From Leptospira biflexa serovar Patoc strain 'Patoc 1 (Paris)' (GTDB taxonomy: Bacteria > Spirochaetota > Leptospiria > Leptospirales > Leptospiraceae), in contig NC_010602.1 in assembly GCF_000017685.1 (NCBI RefSeq), positions 2,684,501 through 2,748,500 on the forward strand: a stretch of DNA of 64,000 nucleotides, given 5' to 3'. A program made the position numbers and the translations under genes. Shown here in pieces: positions 47,133-56,200 of this stretch (positions are counted from its first letter, which is position 1; every line of letters starts with the position of its first letter). The notes beneath the pieces are model-generated. The model saw only the letters and a list, made by a program, of their open reading frames with translations. It had not been told where the DNA came from and ran no database searches.

Positions 47133-48007
47133 TTGGAACTCATCTCCTTTTCGATCAGCGCATCCTTAATGGCCCATCTTTCATCCACCCAACGTTTCAT
47201 TTTTTTTGACATGGGTGCAAACTGCTCGTTTTCTTCAATTGGGACTTGGTCCCGCGGAATCAAATCGACAAACACTTTTAGTTTCCTAATTTTACCAGAC
47301 ATCAAATCTAGAAAACTTGGATTTTCAGTTGGATAAACAATGGTTAAATCAATAAAACCATCAAGCGAATTTCTTAGGGAAGTGGAAACAACCGATATCC
47401 CTCCGCTGTGTGGTCTAAGTAGGTGTTTGTAAGGATTTTTTTTGAGTAATTTTTTCATTCGTTCTGGAGTGCGACGATGTCCTTCCAAAAAGTTTAATAT
47501 AGAAAAAGGCATCCCATTGAACTTCTCACAAACCTTTTTCACATTCTCCAAATCCTTAGTTGCTAGTTCTGGATTTTTTTTCAGTTGTTCCCGACTACTC
47601 CGTTTCACAAAAGGAAAGTCTAGTGCAAGCCATGCATGCCCAAGTACGGGAACATATTTCAGAGAGTCTTTAATGAAAAATCGAATCAGCGGTATTTTTC
47701 GATTCAAAATGGATTGGATGATATAAATATCTGACCAAGATTGGTGGTTACTTATAATCATATAGCTACCGTTAGGCTTTAAATTTTTGAAATTTTCACC
47801 GATAACTTCAAATTGTACTCCAAATAAAAAACGTGAAATTCTATAATTATTTTGAATCCAAGTCTCGCCTACTTTCACTAGAAGGCGGTCCCCAAACCTT
47901 CTGACAGAACCTGTTGTTAAAAGTTTCCATATATACAATGGATACATTGTAGGAATGATCGAAAGTAAATTCAAAAGAAACAAGATGTATGCGATGATTA
48001 AACCCAA
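47129..48007 (-). CDS. PlsC-type acyltransferase (YihG-like)
   Basis: A 292-aa membrane-associated acyltransferase. After an N-terminal helix it has the HX4D motif as ISNHQSWSDIYII near residue 87, and the glycerol-phosphate-binding block as FLEGHRRTPERMKK near residue 170. Relatives of this YihG-like branch transfer acyl chains from acyl-ACP or acyl-CoA to lysophosphatidic acid or similar lipids. A TTG start at 48007 is supported by AGGAG seven bases before it. It is coupled to the propeller gene and begins one base after the phosphatase gene. Confidence 0.9.
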   Translation of the reverse strand: MGLIIAYILFLLNLLSIIPTMYPLYIWKLLTTGSVRRFGDRLLVKVGETWIQNNYRISRFLFGVQFEVIGENFKNLKPNGSYMIISNHQSWSDIYIIQSILNRKIPLIRFFIKDSLKYVPVLGHAWLALDFPFVKRSSREQLKKNPELATKDLENVKKVCEKFNGMPFSILNFLEGHRRTPERMKKLLKKNPYKHLLRPHSGGISVVSTSLRNSLDGFIDLTIVYPTENPSFLDLMSGKIRKLKVFVDLIPRDQVPIEENEQFAPMSKKMKRWVDERWAIKDALIEKEMSSK

Positions 48008-48008
48008 T

Positions 48009-49253
48009 TTAAACTCCTAATTCGTACGAGGTACCGATTCCCAAAATAGTAACATCATCCATCATAGGGGTATTCCCCCGAAAGGTATGGAATTCTTCCA
48101 TAAGATAATGCACGGTATCAGCTAAACTTATTCCTAAACTCCTGGCAGAGTGAAAACTGGAAAGCAATTTGGATTCACCAAGTAAAATTCCTTTCTCATT
48201 TTCTTGTTCTAAATACCCGTCAGAAATCATAAACAATCGATCCCCAAGTCCAAATGGTACCAAGGTATTGGAATATTCTACGTCTTTTTCAAGGCCAAGC
48301 ATTAACCCCGACTCATTTAACGGCAAAATTTCCGTTTGATTCAAAAGATAAGGTTCGTTATGACCTGCAGAAGAATAAACGAGTGTATTTTCCTCTAGTT
48401 TTAAATCAACAATCACTGCCGTAAACTGATTGGATTTTTTCCCGTAACGATTGATAAAAATTTGGTTTAGCGCAACCAATACATCAGAAGGATTTTGTGT
48501 ATTGTGTTTTAAATGGTCATACTCAGCTTTGATGGCCATGGTGATAAGAGCCGCCTGGACACCGTGACCAATGGCATCTGCTAAAAACAATCTAATTTTA
48601 GATTTATCCAATCGAATGACATCAAAGATATCTCCACCCACTTCTGCCATCGGTTCGAATTTTGAAGCGAAATCCAAATGGGCAATGTGCTTCAATCCTA
48701 ATGGTAAAATATTCCTTTGAATTGTTTTGGCAGTTTCTAAATCTTCTTGGATGATTTTTAAAGATTGGGTGAGTTTAGCTGTCCGTTCCTTCACCATCAT
48801 CTCTAATGTTTCATTTTGCAAACGTAACTCTTTGTTTTTTTGAATGAGGACTTGATTTTCTCTTTGTTCCGCGTTACGAATCCTTGCGGTCAGTAATTTT
48901 AAAAGAGTCAATGTCATCTCTGGACTTGTTTGGATCAAACGATGGAAGTCTTCTCTTGTTAATTTATATAAAATGGAATTTTCTTTGGTTGTGATATTCA
49001 CTGTCCTTGGAGCTGAATCGATGAGTGATATTTCACCAAAATAATCACCTGCAACCAAATCTCCAATGACAAGAATTTCTTGTTTGGTTTCATCTAAGTA
49101 TTTCCAAACTTCAACACATCCCTTTTCAATAAAATAAAAGGAATCACCTAACGTATATTGTTCAATTACTAGATCACCAGAACCAAACTCTACTTTTTTC
49201 ATTTCCTTGATAAGGAAACTTAAATCAACAGTAGGTTTTTCTTCAGTGCCCAT
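48009..49253 (-). CDS. Cyclic-nucleotide-binding SpoIIE-type phosphatase
   Basis: Residues about 15-125 are a cNMP-binding domain (FGSGDLVIEQYTLGDSFYFI, GDYFGEISLIDSAPRTVNI, with the phosphate-cassette R). A coiled coil spans 130-180 and a SpoIIE/RsbU-type PP2C domain spans 190-405 (EVGGDIFDVI, ADAIGHGVQAALITMAI, SSAGHNEPYLL, MISDGYLEQEN). This makes a phosphatase probably gated by cAMP or cGMP, acting on a phospho-Ser anti-sigma antagonist or similar target. The CHASE2 cyclase in this window is one possible source of the ligand. It is followed by the acyltransferase after one base. Confidence 0.93.
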   Translation of the reverse strand: MGTEEKPTVDLSFLIKEMKKVEFGSGDLVIEQYTLGDSFYFIEKGCVEVWKYLDETKQEILVIGDLVAGDYFGEISLIDSAPRTVNITTKENSILYKLTREDFHRLIQTSPEMTLTLLKLLTARIRNAEQRENQVLIQKNKELRLQNETLEMMVKERTAKLTQSLKIIQEDLETAKTIQRNILPLGLKHIAHLDFASKFEPMAEVGGDIFDVIRLDKSKIRLFLADAIGHGVQAALITMAIKAEYDHLKHNTQNPSDVLVALNQIFINRYGKKSNQFTAVIVDLKLEENTLVYSSAGHNEPYLLNQTEILPLNESGLMLGLEKDVEYSNTLVPFGLGDRLFMISDGYLEQENEKGILLGESKLLSSFHSARSLGISLADTVHYLMEEFHTFRGNTPMMDDVTILGIGTSYELGV

Positions 49254-49265
49254 AAATTTGGTGGA

Positions 49266-49628
49266 TTATTCTTCTTCGCGGTTAACTGCATCTAAAGTGA
49301 ATGCTGGTTTACAAATAGACCAATATTCTGCATCTTCTGTAAAAGGATTAGAGTATCTTACCCTTGATCCTTTTTCGATAAGGATGGATTCACCTGCAGA
49401 AAGAACAACTGTCTCTCCATCAACTTCGATTTGTTTTCTGCCACGTACCATCAATGTCCATTCGTCAAAGTTTGGTGTTTGGAATGGTTCCCCCCATCCA
49501 GAGGGGGCTATCATATGAGCAATCGAAATTTCATTTGTATTTGTTGAGGGGATCCCAAAGTGTTCTTCAATCGTTTTATTTCCAGGAACGGGAATCACTG
49601 TTGGATTTTTTTGGTGTAAGTAACCCAC
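49266..49628 (-). CDS. Cupin-fold protein, about 119 aa
   Basis: A single cupin barrel: FDEWTLMVRGRKQIEVDGE and LSAGESILIEKGSRVRYSNP are the two cupin motifs, without a full His-His-Glu-His set. I start at the GTG at 49628, two bases after the upstream SDR stop. The frame is open to 49715, but that extension overlaps the SDR coding end. It lies 12 bases before the CNB phosphatase gene in the same run. A ligand-binding or isomerase-like role is possible but not shown. Confidence 0.7.
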   Translation of the reverse strand: MGYLHQKNPTVIPVPGNKTIEEHFGIPSTNTNEISIAHMIAPSGWGEPFQTPNFDEWTLMVRGRKQIEVDGETVVLSAGESILIEKGSRVRYSNPFTEDAEYWSICKPAFTLDAVNREEE

Positions 49629-49629
49629 G

Positions 49630-50487
49630 TTAGTTACCAGGAAATTTAAAAGAAAATTTGTGTTTGAGAAGATCTTCTGTATAAGTCCATAAATTCCTTC
49701 GAGTGGTTTTATCATAGGAAACGGGTGAACTGTTCCGTTCTTTCTTTTTCACAAAATACTTACCAGTAACACTGCTTAAACTCGGTTCCGTTGCCAAATA
49801 GATGGAAGTTTCCGCACCTTTTTCCTCAGAAATCGCAAATATATTCTGTGCGAATGTTAAAACGACTTTAGCCAATCCATCATTGTTTTGACCAAATTTG
49901 GTTTTTACGAACCCAGGATGCAAACAATTCACAGTAATCTTTGTTTGGTTGAGTCTTTCGGCCAATTCGTAGGTAAAATATATATTCATCAATTTGGATC
50001 TTTGGTATTGTTTCCATCCCGAGTAATTGGTTTCAGCCAAGATGTCATTAAAATCCAACGCCACTCCTTCATGAGCACGAGAAGCAACGTTTATGATACG
50101 AGCTTGGTTTGCATTTTTTAACGATGGTAACAATCCTAATGCCATGATATAATAATTCAAATGGTTCAAAGCGAATGTAGATTCTAATCCTTCTTTTGTG
50201 ACCACACGTTTATCAAAATAAGCACCTGCATTATTGAGAAGCACATCAATTTTAGAATGGTCGTTTCTAATCTTTTCAGTAACGGCGAAAGTTTCTTTGG
50301 CTAAAGATAAATCCGCGACATAGGAGTGAGCATTTACACCGTGTACTTGCAAACTATACACTAATGCTGAAAGTTTTTCGGGATTTCTTCCAACTAATAT
50401 GAGTTCGTTTTTTGATTTCGCAAAGGAATGAGCACAAACTCTTCCAATTCCGTCTGTTGCGCCTGTGATTAAAATAGTTTGACTCAT
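49630..50487 (-). CDS. Short-chain dehydrogenase/reductase
   Basis: A 285-aa classical SDR with the cofactor motif TGATDGIGRVCA at the N-terminus, NNAGAY, and the catalytic Y-x-x-x-K as YQRSKLM near residue 160. It resembles retinol-dehydrogenase/WWOX-like SDRs more than FabG. The substrate is unknown. The ATG overlaps the histidine kinase stop as ATGA. Confidence 0.92.
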   Translation of the reverse strand: MSQTILITGATDGIGRVCAHSFAKSKNELILVGRNPEKLSALVYSLQVHGVNAHSYVADLSLAKETFAVTEKIRNDHSKIDVLLNNAGAYFDKRVVTKEGLESTFALNHLNYYIMALGLLPSLKNANQARIINVASRAHEGVALDFNDILAETNYSGWKQYQRSKLMNIYFTYELAERLNQTKITVNCLHPGFVKTKFGQNNDGLAKVVLTFAQNIFAISEEKGAETSIYLATEPSLSSVTGKYFVKKKERNSSPVSYDKTTRRNLWTYTEDLLKHKFSFKFPGN

Positions 50488-52265
50488 ATAAAAACTTCCT
50501 CGTTTTGTTTTTTGGGGATGCTAAATTGAAATACAGAACCTGAGGCTCCATCACTGTCTGCAGAAAGTGTTCCACCATTCACTGTCACAAACTCTGAACA
50601 TAACAACAATCCAATTCCATTGCCAGTTTCACCTTGAGTACCAATTGACTTTATGACTTCACCAGCTCTAAATAATTTATCAATTGTAGTTTTGGACATA
50701 CCGACTCCAAAATCACGAATCGATACTAACCAGTGATAACCAGTATCAATGGCAGAGACTTCAATTTTACTGCATTGATGACTAAATTTCAAAGCATTGG
50801 AAATTAAATTGCGAATGACTGTAATGATCATTCGATCGTCACAATATACCATTGCGTGATTTGGAATATTGATCTCAAAACTGATTCCTTTATTTTTGGC
50901 ACTCAATGAAAACAATTCCACACATTCCAAAACAATCGAATCCAACCGATAATAATTTGGCCTAAATTCCTCTTGGCCTCGTTGTAATTTAGACCATTCT
51001 AATAAGTTTTCTAATAAGGAAAAAACAGATTCCGTTGCATCAACTAATGATTGGGTCATCCCAGCTAAAGCATCTTCCTTTTTTTTCATATCTTCATTGA
51101 GCACTTTGAGTAACATTTTGATCCCAGCAAGAGGACCACGCAAATCATGTGAAATGATTGATAAAAACCTATCTTTGGTTCCATTGGCAACAAGAAGCTC
51201 TCTGTTCACATTTGCCATTTGTTTTTCGAGATTTCTTTGCTCCGTATTGTCTCGAAATACAAGAACCATACCTATTTTTTTTCGATTGGAATCTCTAATT
51301 TGTTTTGCTGTTACTTCCCAAAACTTCTGCTCTTTTTCCCAAGACCATTTGGAGATGGTTCGTTTATCAGATAAATGATCTAATTTAGAAATTAACTCTG
51401 GAGTGTTCTGAAAAAAAATATCATGCGGAAGTAACGCAACACTTTTGTCCTTAATGGAAAATAAATTCTCGGCAGAACTATTCCAATCCACAACCCGATT
51501 GTTAAAATCAAGAATGACAACTGCTTCGTCTAGTTCATCAACAATCTCGCCTCGAACCAATGGCACCAAATCGAACATTCGGTAATAACCAATGGCAAAA
51601 AAAATCATGATTGCCTGCATAGTACACATAACTGCAGTTATATTCATTCCTGGAAGAGGCCGGATTCCAACCTTGTGTAAAATAGCGGCTACCCAAATGA
51701 ACAAAAAAGAAATTAAGATGAGTAAATAACGATTCCGTTCTGTTGACTTGGATTTAAGAATCCCACGAAATAATAGAATCGCAACAAAAACTGACCAAAA
51801 AAAGGAAATCAAATACGATGCAATGAACCCACCTATATTTGTTTCTTGGATCCATTGTACCCTACCATCAATACTTGTGAGATATGTATCCAATGTTAAT
51901 GTTTTAAATAATGGGTCCAAAACACAAACTGCCAAAGTAAATAATGGTTGGAGAGCAAGAATAACCCAAAATCGTTTGGTTAACAGTTGGCGATTGTTTG
52001 TGAATTCAATGGATACAAGAACCATACCCACGTTCGAAATGGCTACACCCATATAGAGTAAACTAATGAATGTTCGGTGAAATGTAGTGGTGATGTATAT
52101 AAAATCAATCCCGTAGAATCCGGTCCATAACATGGACCCAAATACAAGGATCAATAAATATTTAACTAAATTGAGGCGAAAAGATTTAAGAACGAAAAGC
52201 CCCAATCCAAGATTGAAGCTAAATGCTAGAAAAAGGAGAACACTATAAGGATGGTATTGCCACAA
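50484..52265 (-). CDS. Sensor histidine kinase with 7TM-like N-terminal domain
   Basis: The first 215 residues hold about seven membrane helices and begin MWQYHPYSVLLF, the form of the N-terminal 7TM domain of histidine kinases. A PAS domain (about 220-335) leads to the H-box FLSIISHDLRGPLAGIK near 370, an N-box (IRNLISNALKFS), IRDFGVGM and a G-box (GNGIGLLLCSEFV). The start is probably the TTG at 52265, right after the bactofilin stop. No receiver domain is attached. It is coupled to the downstream SDR gene. Confidence 0.92.
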   Translation of the reverse strand: MWQYHPYSVLLFLAFSFNLGLGLFVLKSFRLNLVKYLLILVFGSMLWTGFYGIDFIYITTTFHRTFISLLYMGVAISNVGMVLVSIEFTNNRQLLTKRFWVILALQPLFTLAVCVLDPLFKTLTLDTYLTSIDGRVQWIQETNIGGFIASYLISFFWSVFVAILLFRGILKSKSTERNRYLLILISFLFIWVAAILHKVGIRPLPGMNITAVMCTMQAIMIFFAIGYYRMFDLVPLVRGEIVDELDEAVVILDFNNRVVDWNSSAENLFSIKDKSVALLPHDIFFQNTPELISKLDHLSDKRTISKWSWEKEQKFWEVTAKQIRDSNRKKIGMVLVFRDNTEQRNLEKQMANVNRELLVANGTKDRFLSIISHDLRGPLAGIKMLLKVLNEDMKKKEDALAGMTQSLVDATESVFSLLENLLEWSKLQRGQEEFRPNYYRLDSIVLECVELFSLSAKNKGISFEINIPNHAMVYCDDRMIITVIRNLISNALKFSHQCSKIEVSAIDTGYHWLVSIRDFGVGMSKTTIDKLFRAGEVIKSIGTQGETGNGIGLLLCSEFVTVNGGTLSADSDGASGSVFQFSIPKKQNEEVFI

Positions 52266-52266
52266 A

Positions 52267-52635
52267 CTAAGGCTCGTCGCTGCTTAACATTTCACAGTTT
52301 CCGTCAAAGACAACTCCATCTGCGATTTGTAATTTTGCTGTTCGAATGTTTCCCTGTACCTTTCCAGTTGATAACATTTCTAACCTTTGTGTTGCGGTAA
52401 CGTTCCCAATGATCGTACCACCAACGACAACAGTCCCAGCCTTGATATTTGCTTTCACTCGAGCGCCTTCGCTAATCACTAAATATCCATCAGAGATAAT
52501 TTCTCCGGTAAAATCTCCAGAAATTTGGAGTGGTTTTTTAAAAGCCAATGTTCCACTGAAGGCAGTTTCTTTCCCAAGGATGGTGGCGATCACTCCGTGC
52601 TCTGTGATGGTTGGTTGCATTTCTTTTTTTGACAT
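52267..52635 (-). CDS. Bactofilin-family polymer-forming protein
   Basis: A 122-aa protein made mostly of short G/V/I-rich beta-helix rungs: LQISGDFTGEIISDGYLVIS, EGARVKANIKAGTVVVGGTI, and GKVQGNIRTAKLQIADGVV. Bactofilins self-assemble into filaments at the membrane and act in cell shape or localisation. In spirochaetes they are known to influence helical form. It sits in the signalling run between the mini-TPR gene and the 7TM kinase gene, with gaps of five and one base. Confidence 0.92.
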   Translation of the reverse strand: MSKKEMQPTITEHGVIATILGKETAFSGTLAFKKPLQISGDFTGEIISDGYLVISEGARVKANIKAGTVVVGGTIIGNVTATQRLEMLSTGKVQGNIRTAKLQIADGVVFDGNCEMLSSDEP

Positions 52636-52640
52636 AGTAC

Positions 52641-52865
52641 CTATTTTGTTTTCATGTTATAAACTCCATCCCAATCTTCAGGAGGAGGATCTGCGATATA
52701 ATCATCGCAACGTTCAATGTAAAGTTTGGAAGGACCGTCTTCTGGATGGATGGCCAATCCTTTTTTGAATTCTTCTTTTGCTTCAGCAAATTTTCGAGAT
52801 TTGTACAATGTTAGTCCTTGGTTGTAATGGACAATCACTGACTTCATTTTATCACTTACGATCAT
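52641..52865 (-). CDS. Mini-TPR protein, 74 aa
   Basis: About one and a half TPR units: HYNQGLTLYKSRKFAEAKEE and FKKGLAIHPEDGPSKLYIER. It ends in CDDYIADPPPEDWDGVYNMK plus a final TK, a tail I know from the C-terminus of many CHASE2 adenylate cyclases with TPRs. Here the tail is on a stand-alone 74-aa protein. The ATG overlaps the acpS stop as ATGA. Probably a small adaptor. No enzymatic role is expected. Confidence 0.75.
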   Translation of the reverse strand: MIVSDKMKSVIVHYNQGLTLYKSRKFAEAKEEFKKGLAIHPEDGPSKLYIERCDDYIADPPPEDWDGVYNMKTK

Positions 52866-53245
52866 TTGGGCTCCTTAAAGAATACGACAACGGCGGTGGA
52901 ATAGTGGTCGGCGTGGCTAATCGACACTGAACTTCCCGTAAATCCTTTCTCACGGAAAAACTTCTCAGTTTTCCCATGGATGACTAGCGTTTTTTTCCCA
53001 AAATTGGTGCCTGCGAGTTCAATCTCACGCATATCCGCAACCTGGCCTGGCTCTAGATTGAGGGCTTTGATGACGGCCTCTTTACAAGCAAACCGGCCTG
53101 CCAAAAAAGGCACAGGGTCCTTGTGTTTGTGGCAGTATTCAACTTCGTCATCGGTAAAAACCCGTTTCAAAAACCGATCACCGTGTTTTTGTAATAATTC
53201 TCGAATTCGTTCGTTTTCGACAATGTCGTTCCCGACTGATAACAT
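52862..53245 (-). CDS. acpS: Holo-[acyl-carrier-protein] synthase
   Basis: Transfers 4'-phosphopantetheine from CoA to the Ser of acyl carrier protein, needed for fatty acid synthesis. The 127-aa protein has the family motifs GNDIVENERI at the N-terminus and FACKEAVIKAL in the middle (Mg-binding Glu). It lies two bases after the 1906-aa kinase stop and four bases overlapping the mini-TPR gene, an unusual neighbourhood for acpS. Confidence 0.95.
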   Translation of the reverse strand: MLSVGNDIVENERIRELLQKHGDRFLKRVFTDDEVEYCHKHKDPVPFLAGRFACKEAVIKALNLEPGQVADMREIELAGTNFGKKTLVIHGKTEKFFREKGFTGSSVSISHADHYSTAVVVFFKEPK

Positions 53246-53247
53246 AT

Positions 53248-56200
53248 CTAGATTGAATTACGCCGAAGTGCTGTGAGTCGAGCAAATAATCGATTGTTTT
53301 CTTTGTGGTATGGCCGCCTAAGTTTCACCCGCTCGGAATAATCAAAAGCGGCACCATAATCTCCATTGGAAAACAGAGCTTCAGCAATATAAAATAAAGT
53401 CAAACTATCAGAAGGATTCTTTTGTACATAAGAAACAGCAAACTGCAAAGGGAATACTGACATTCTATGTTCCGTATATAAATAAATTTTTTGAAACGAT
53501 AGAGGTGCATCATTGATATCTGGAAAATTGGCAGAGATCATTTTTTCTACATCAGACCAAAGCTTTTGTTTGTACAAAGTGAGTGCCCTTAGATAAACAA
53601 TGTGTTTTGGATGTGATTTCGGAATATTAATTTCTGAACCTAGTCCCGTATATTCAACTCGAATCAAGGATAGGTCATCAATCAATTCCCCATGGCGTTT
53701 GATCGCATCACGGATTAAATTGAGTTCACCCATTCCTGCAAGTGCAGTTTTCAAAAACAATTCATCGTCTTCGTTCACCTCCATTTCCACTTCCGAACCG
53801 ATAAGGATATCATCCCTTCCATCAGAACCAATAAGAAGTATGTCACCTTTTTCCATTTGAAATGTATTGATTTGTAAACTTTTCTTTGATGCTAACAAAC
53901 CTAATTTCGCACATACATAGTTATGTGGTAAAAAGAATGTTTTTCCATTCCTATATAACACAGGTCGCGGATGTTCTGCATTTAAAAAATAAAAGAATCC
54001 AGTTTCATCATCTATCAAACAGAGAAACATAGGAATCAACATAGAACCGTCAAAAGTTACCAATGTATTGTGAAGTTCAAAATAGGCATTACTCACCCAC
54101 CTCTCAGGAGTGATGTCTCTTGTTTCTTCAGATTGACCATTCCGTTTGATGATAGCTTCAAAAACTGAACCAATGACAAGAGCACCACTTGCACCTTGCA
54201 TTGATTTACCCATCGCATCCCCATTTAACACTACGATGTATTTTTTGTTTTGTAATTGAATCGAAGAAGAGACACATAAATCCCCACCGATTTCTGAATT
54301 CCATTGTTTATAAGAAAACTTTTTCTTCTGTTCTGTAAGGAACTGAATATTCATATTCGATGATTTGGCATGGTTTTGAGTGAGTGGCTCAATTAACAAC
54401 GAAGCAAGGAAGTAGTCACCATCTTGTTGTTCTTTCAAACCTTTCACTTCAGTTAAAGCAGAATTCAATTCTTTTGTTCTCTCATCTACCTTTTGTTCCA
54501 AGTTAGAATATAAGAGTGAGTTCTCGATGGATACAGCAATTTGTGATGATAAAATTTTTAGGATCTCAACTCTACCTGGTGTAAATGCATCTGTTGTAAG
54601 GTTATTTTCCAAATACACGATTCCTACAACAGTTCCATGACTTAATATTGGATAACATAACAATGATTTTGGGAGAAATGCTTTTACATAAGGATCGTTT
54701 TTAAACTCTCCTTCCCTCGCTGCATCTCCACATATCACTACAACTCCAGTTCGAATCACATAACCAATGATTTGAGCCGGAATTTTGTTTTGGTTGATTG
54801 ATGTTATTTCCTGAGAAAAATCCAATTCAAATGGTGAATCCGAATATACCGAAACAGATTCGGTCTCTAAATTTGATTCTGCAATGACCTGCCACTTTGA
54901 TTCTAAATTCAAAATAAAATAGCCACGTTCTGCACCAGCATTCTCAAGGATGATTTTCATCATCTTTTCCAACAACCGATTAAGTTGGATTTCTCCTGAT
55001 ATGGTTTGTGAAGCTTTGATCACTGTATTGATATCTAAATTGGATCCAACATCTCCAAAAATATCTTTAGTTGTGCTGAATAGTGATACATTATCAGTTG
55101 AATCTGTTCTAAAATTTCTACCAATGTATTTTTTAAGCGAGATATGCTGAGTTTCTAATTGTTTGACTTTTGAAATGAACCCATATTTACCATATCGATA
55201 GTGTGCTTCGACTAGATGTAAATTGCTATATTGATCAAATCCTGTTTCTTTCCACATTCTCACCAATATTTCATTGGCAATCGCTTCTTCTAATATATAT
55301 CCCGATTCTCTAGCAGAAGTGATTGCTGCCTTACAAGCGATCACCGCATCAGACTTTTTATTTGAGATGTATAATTCGATTGCAGAAACAATTTCGTATT
55401 TGTGACCAAAATTGTCTGGAGAATTTCCTGCCCATACCTTTAATCGTTTTGAAAAATTCTTTAATCGTTTTACTAGGGATTGTTTTGGTATACCAATGGA
55501 TTCTGTTTGATTCGACAATAGTTCATAAACAACCAAAGCACCAAAAAATACATGTTCTGGAACAAACATCATTCCGAAAACTGCACCTTCCAAACCATCA
55601 AGTTTTAAGGAGGCTTGGTATGCTTTCTGAATATCACCTAAAAAATATTCTAATCTGAGTTTACATAAATAATAATCAAAAAGTGCATTTGAGTTCTCTG
55701 CAGATTCCCATTCTTTGACAATTTCAGATTCTAAAAAATACCTTCCTTCCAAACTGAGAGGATCGGAAGATTCGCCACGCATGTTTTCCACAATCTGCAT
55801 ATTCAATCGGTGTACTTGGTATGCATGGTGTTGGCGTAAACTTAAGAGGGAAGCGTCATAACGGAGTTGACTCTTGTATAAATCATCCAGGTTTTCTCTA
55901 TACATCAATCCTTGAAAATGTATATTATTCAGTGAGTAAGAAGCGTATTGTAAATCTCCAGTTTCCATTCCAATAAGGAAACTTTCCCAAAAAAGATTTT
56001 TTCCTTCTCTTGCATGATTTTTCCAAGGCGAAATCATACAAGTATACATAAAAATAGTTCTGCATTTAAAAGTTTTGGATTCAAATAAATCCAATAATTT
56101 GACACCTAACTTACCAAACTTAAGCCCAGTTTCATAATCACCAAGGCCTGATCCCTGTATCATACCCATGGCACAAAAACCAAATGCACTTAACTCACAC

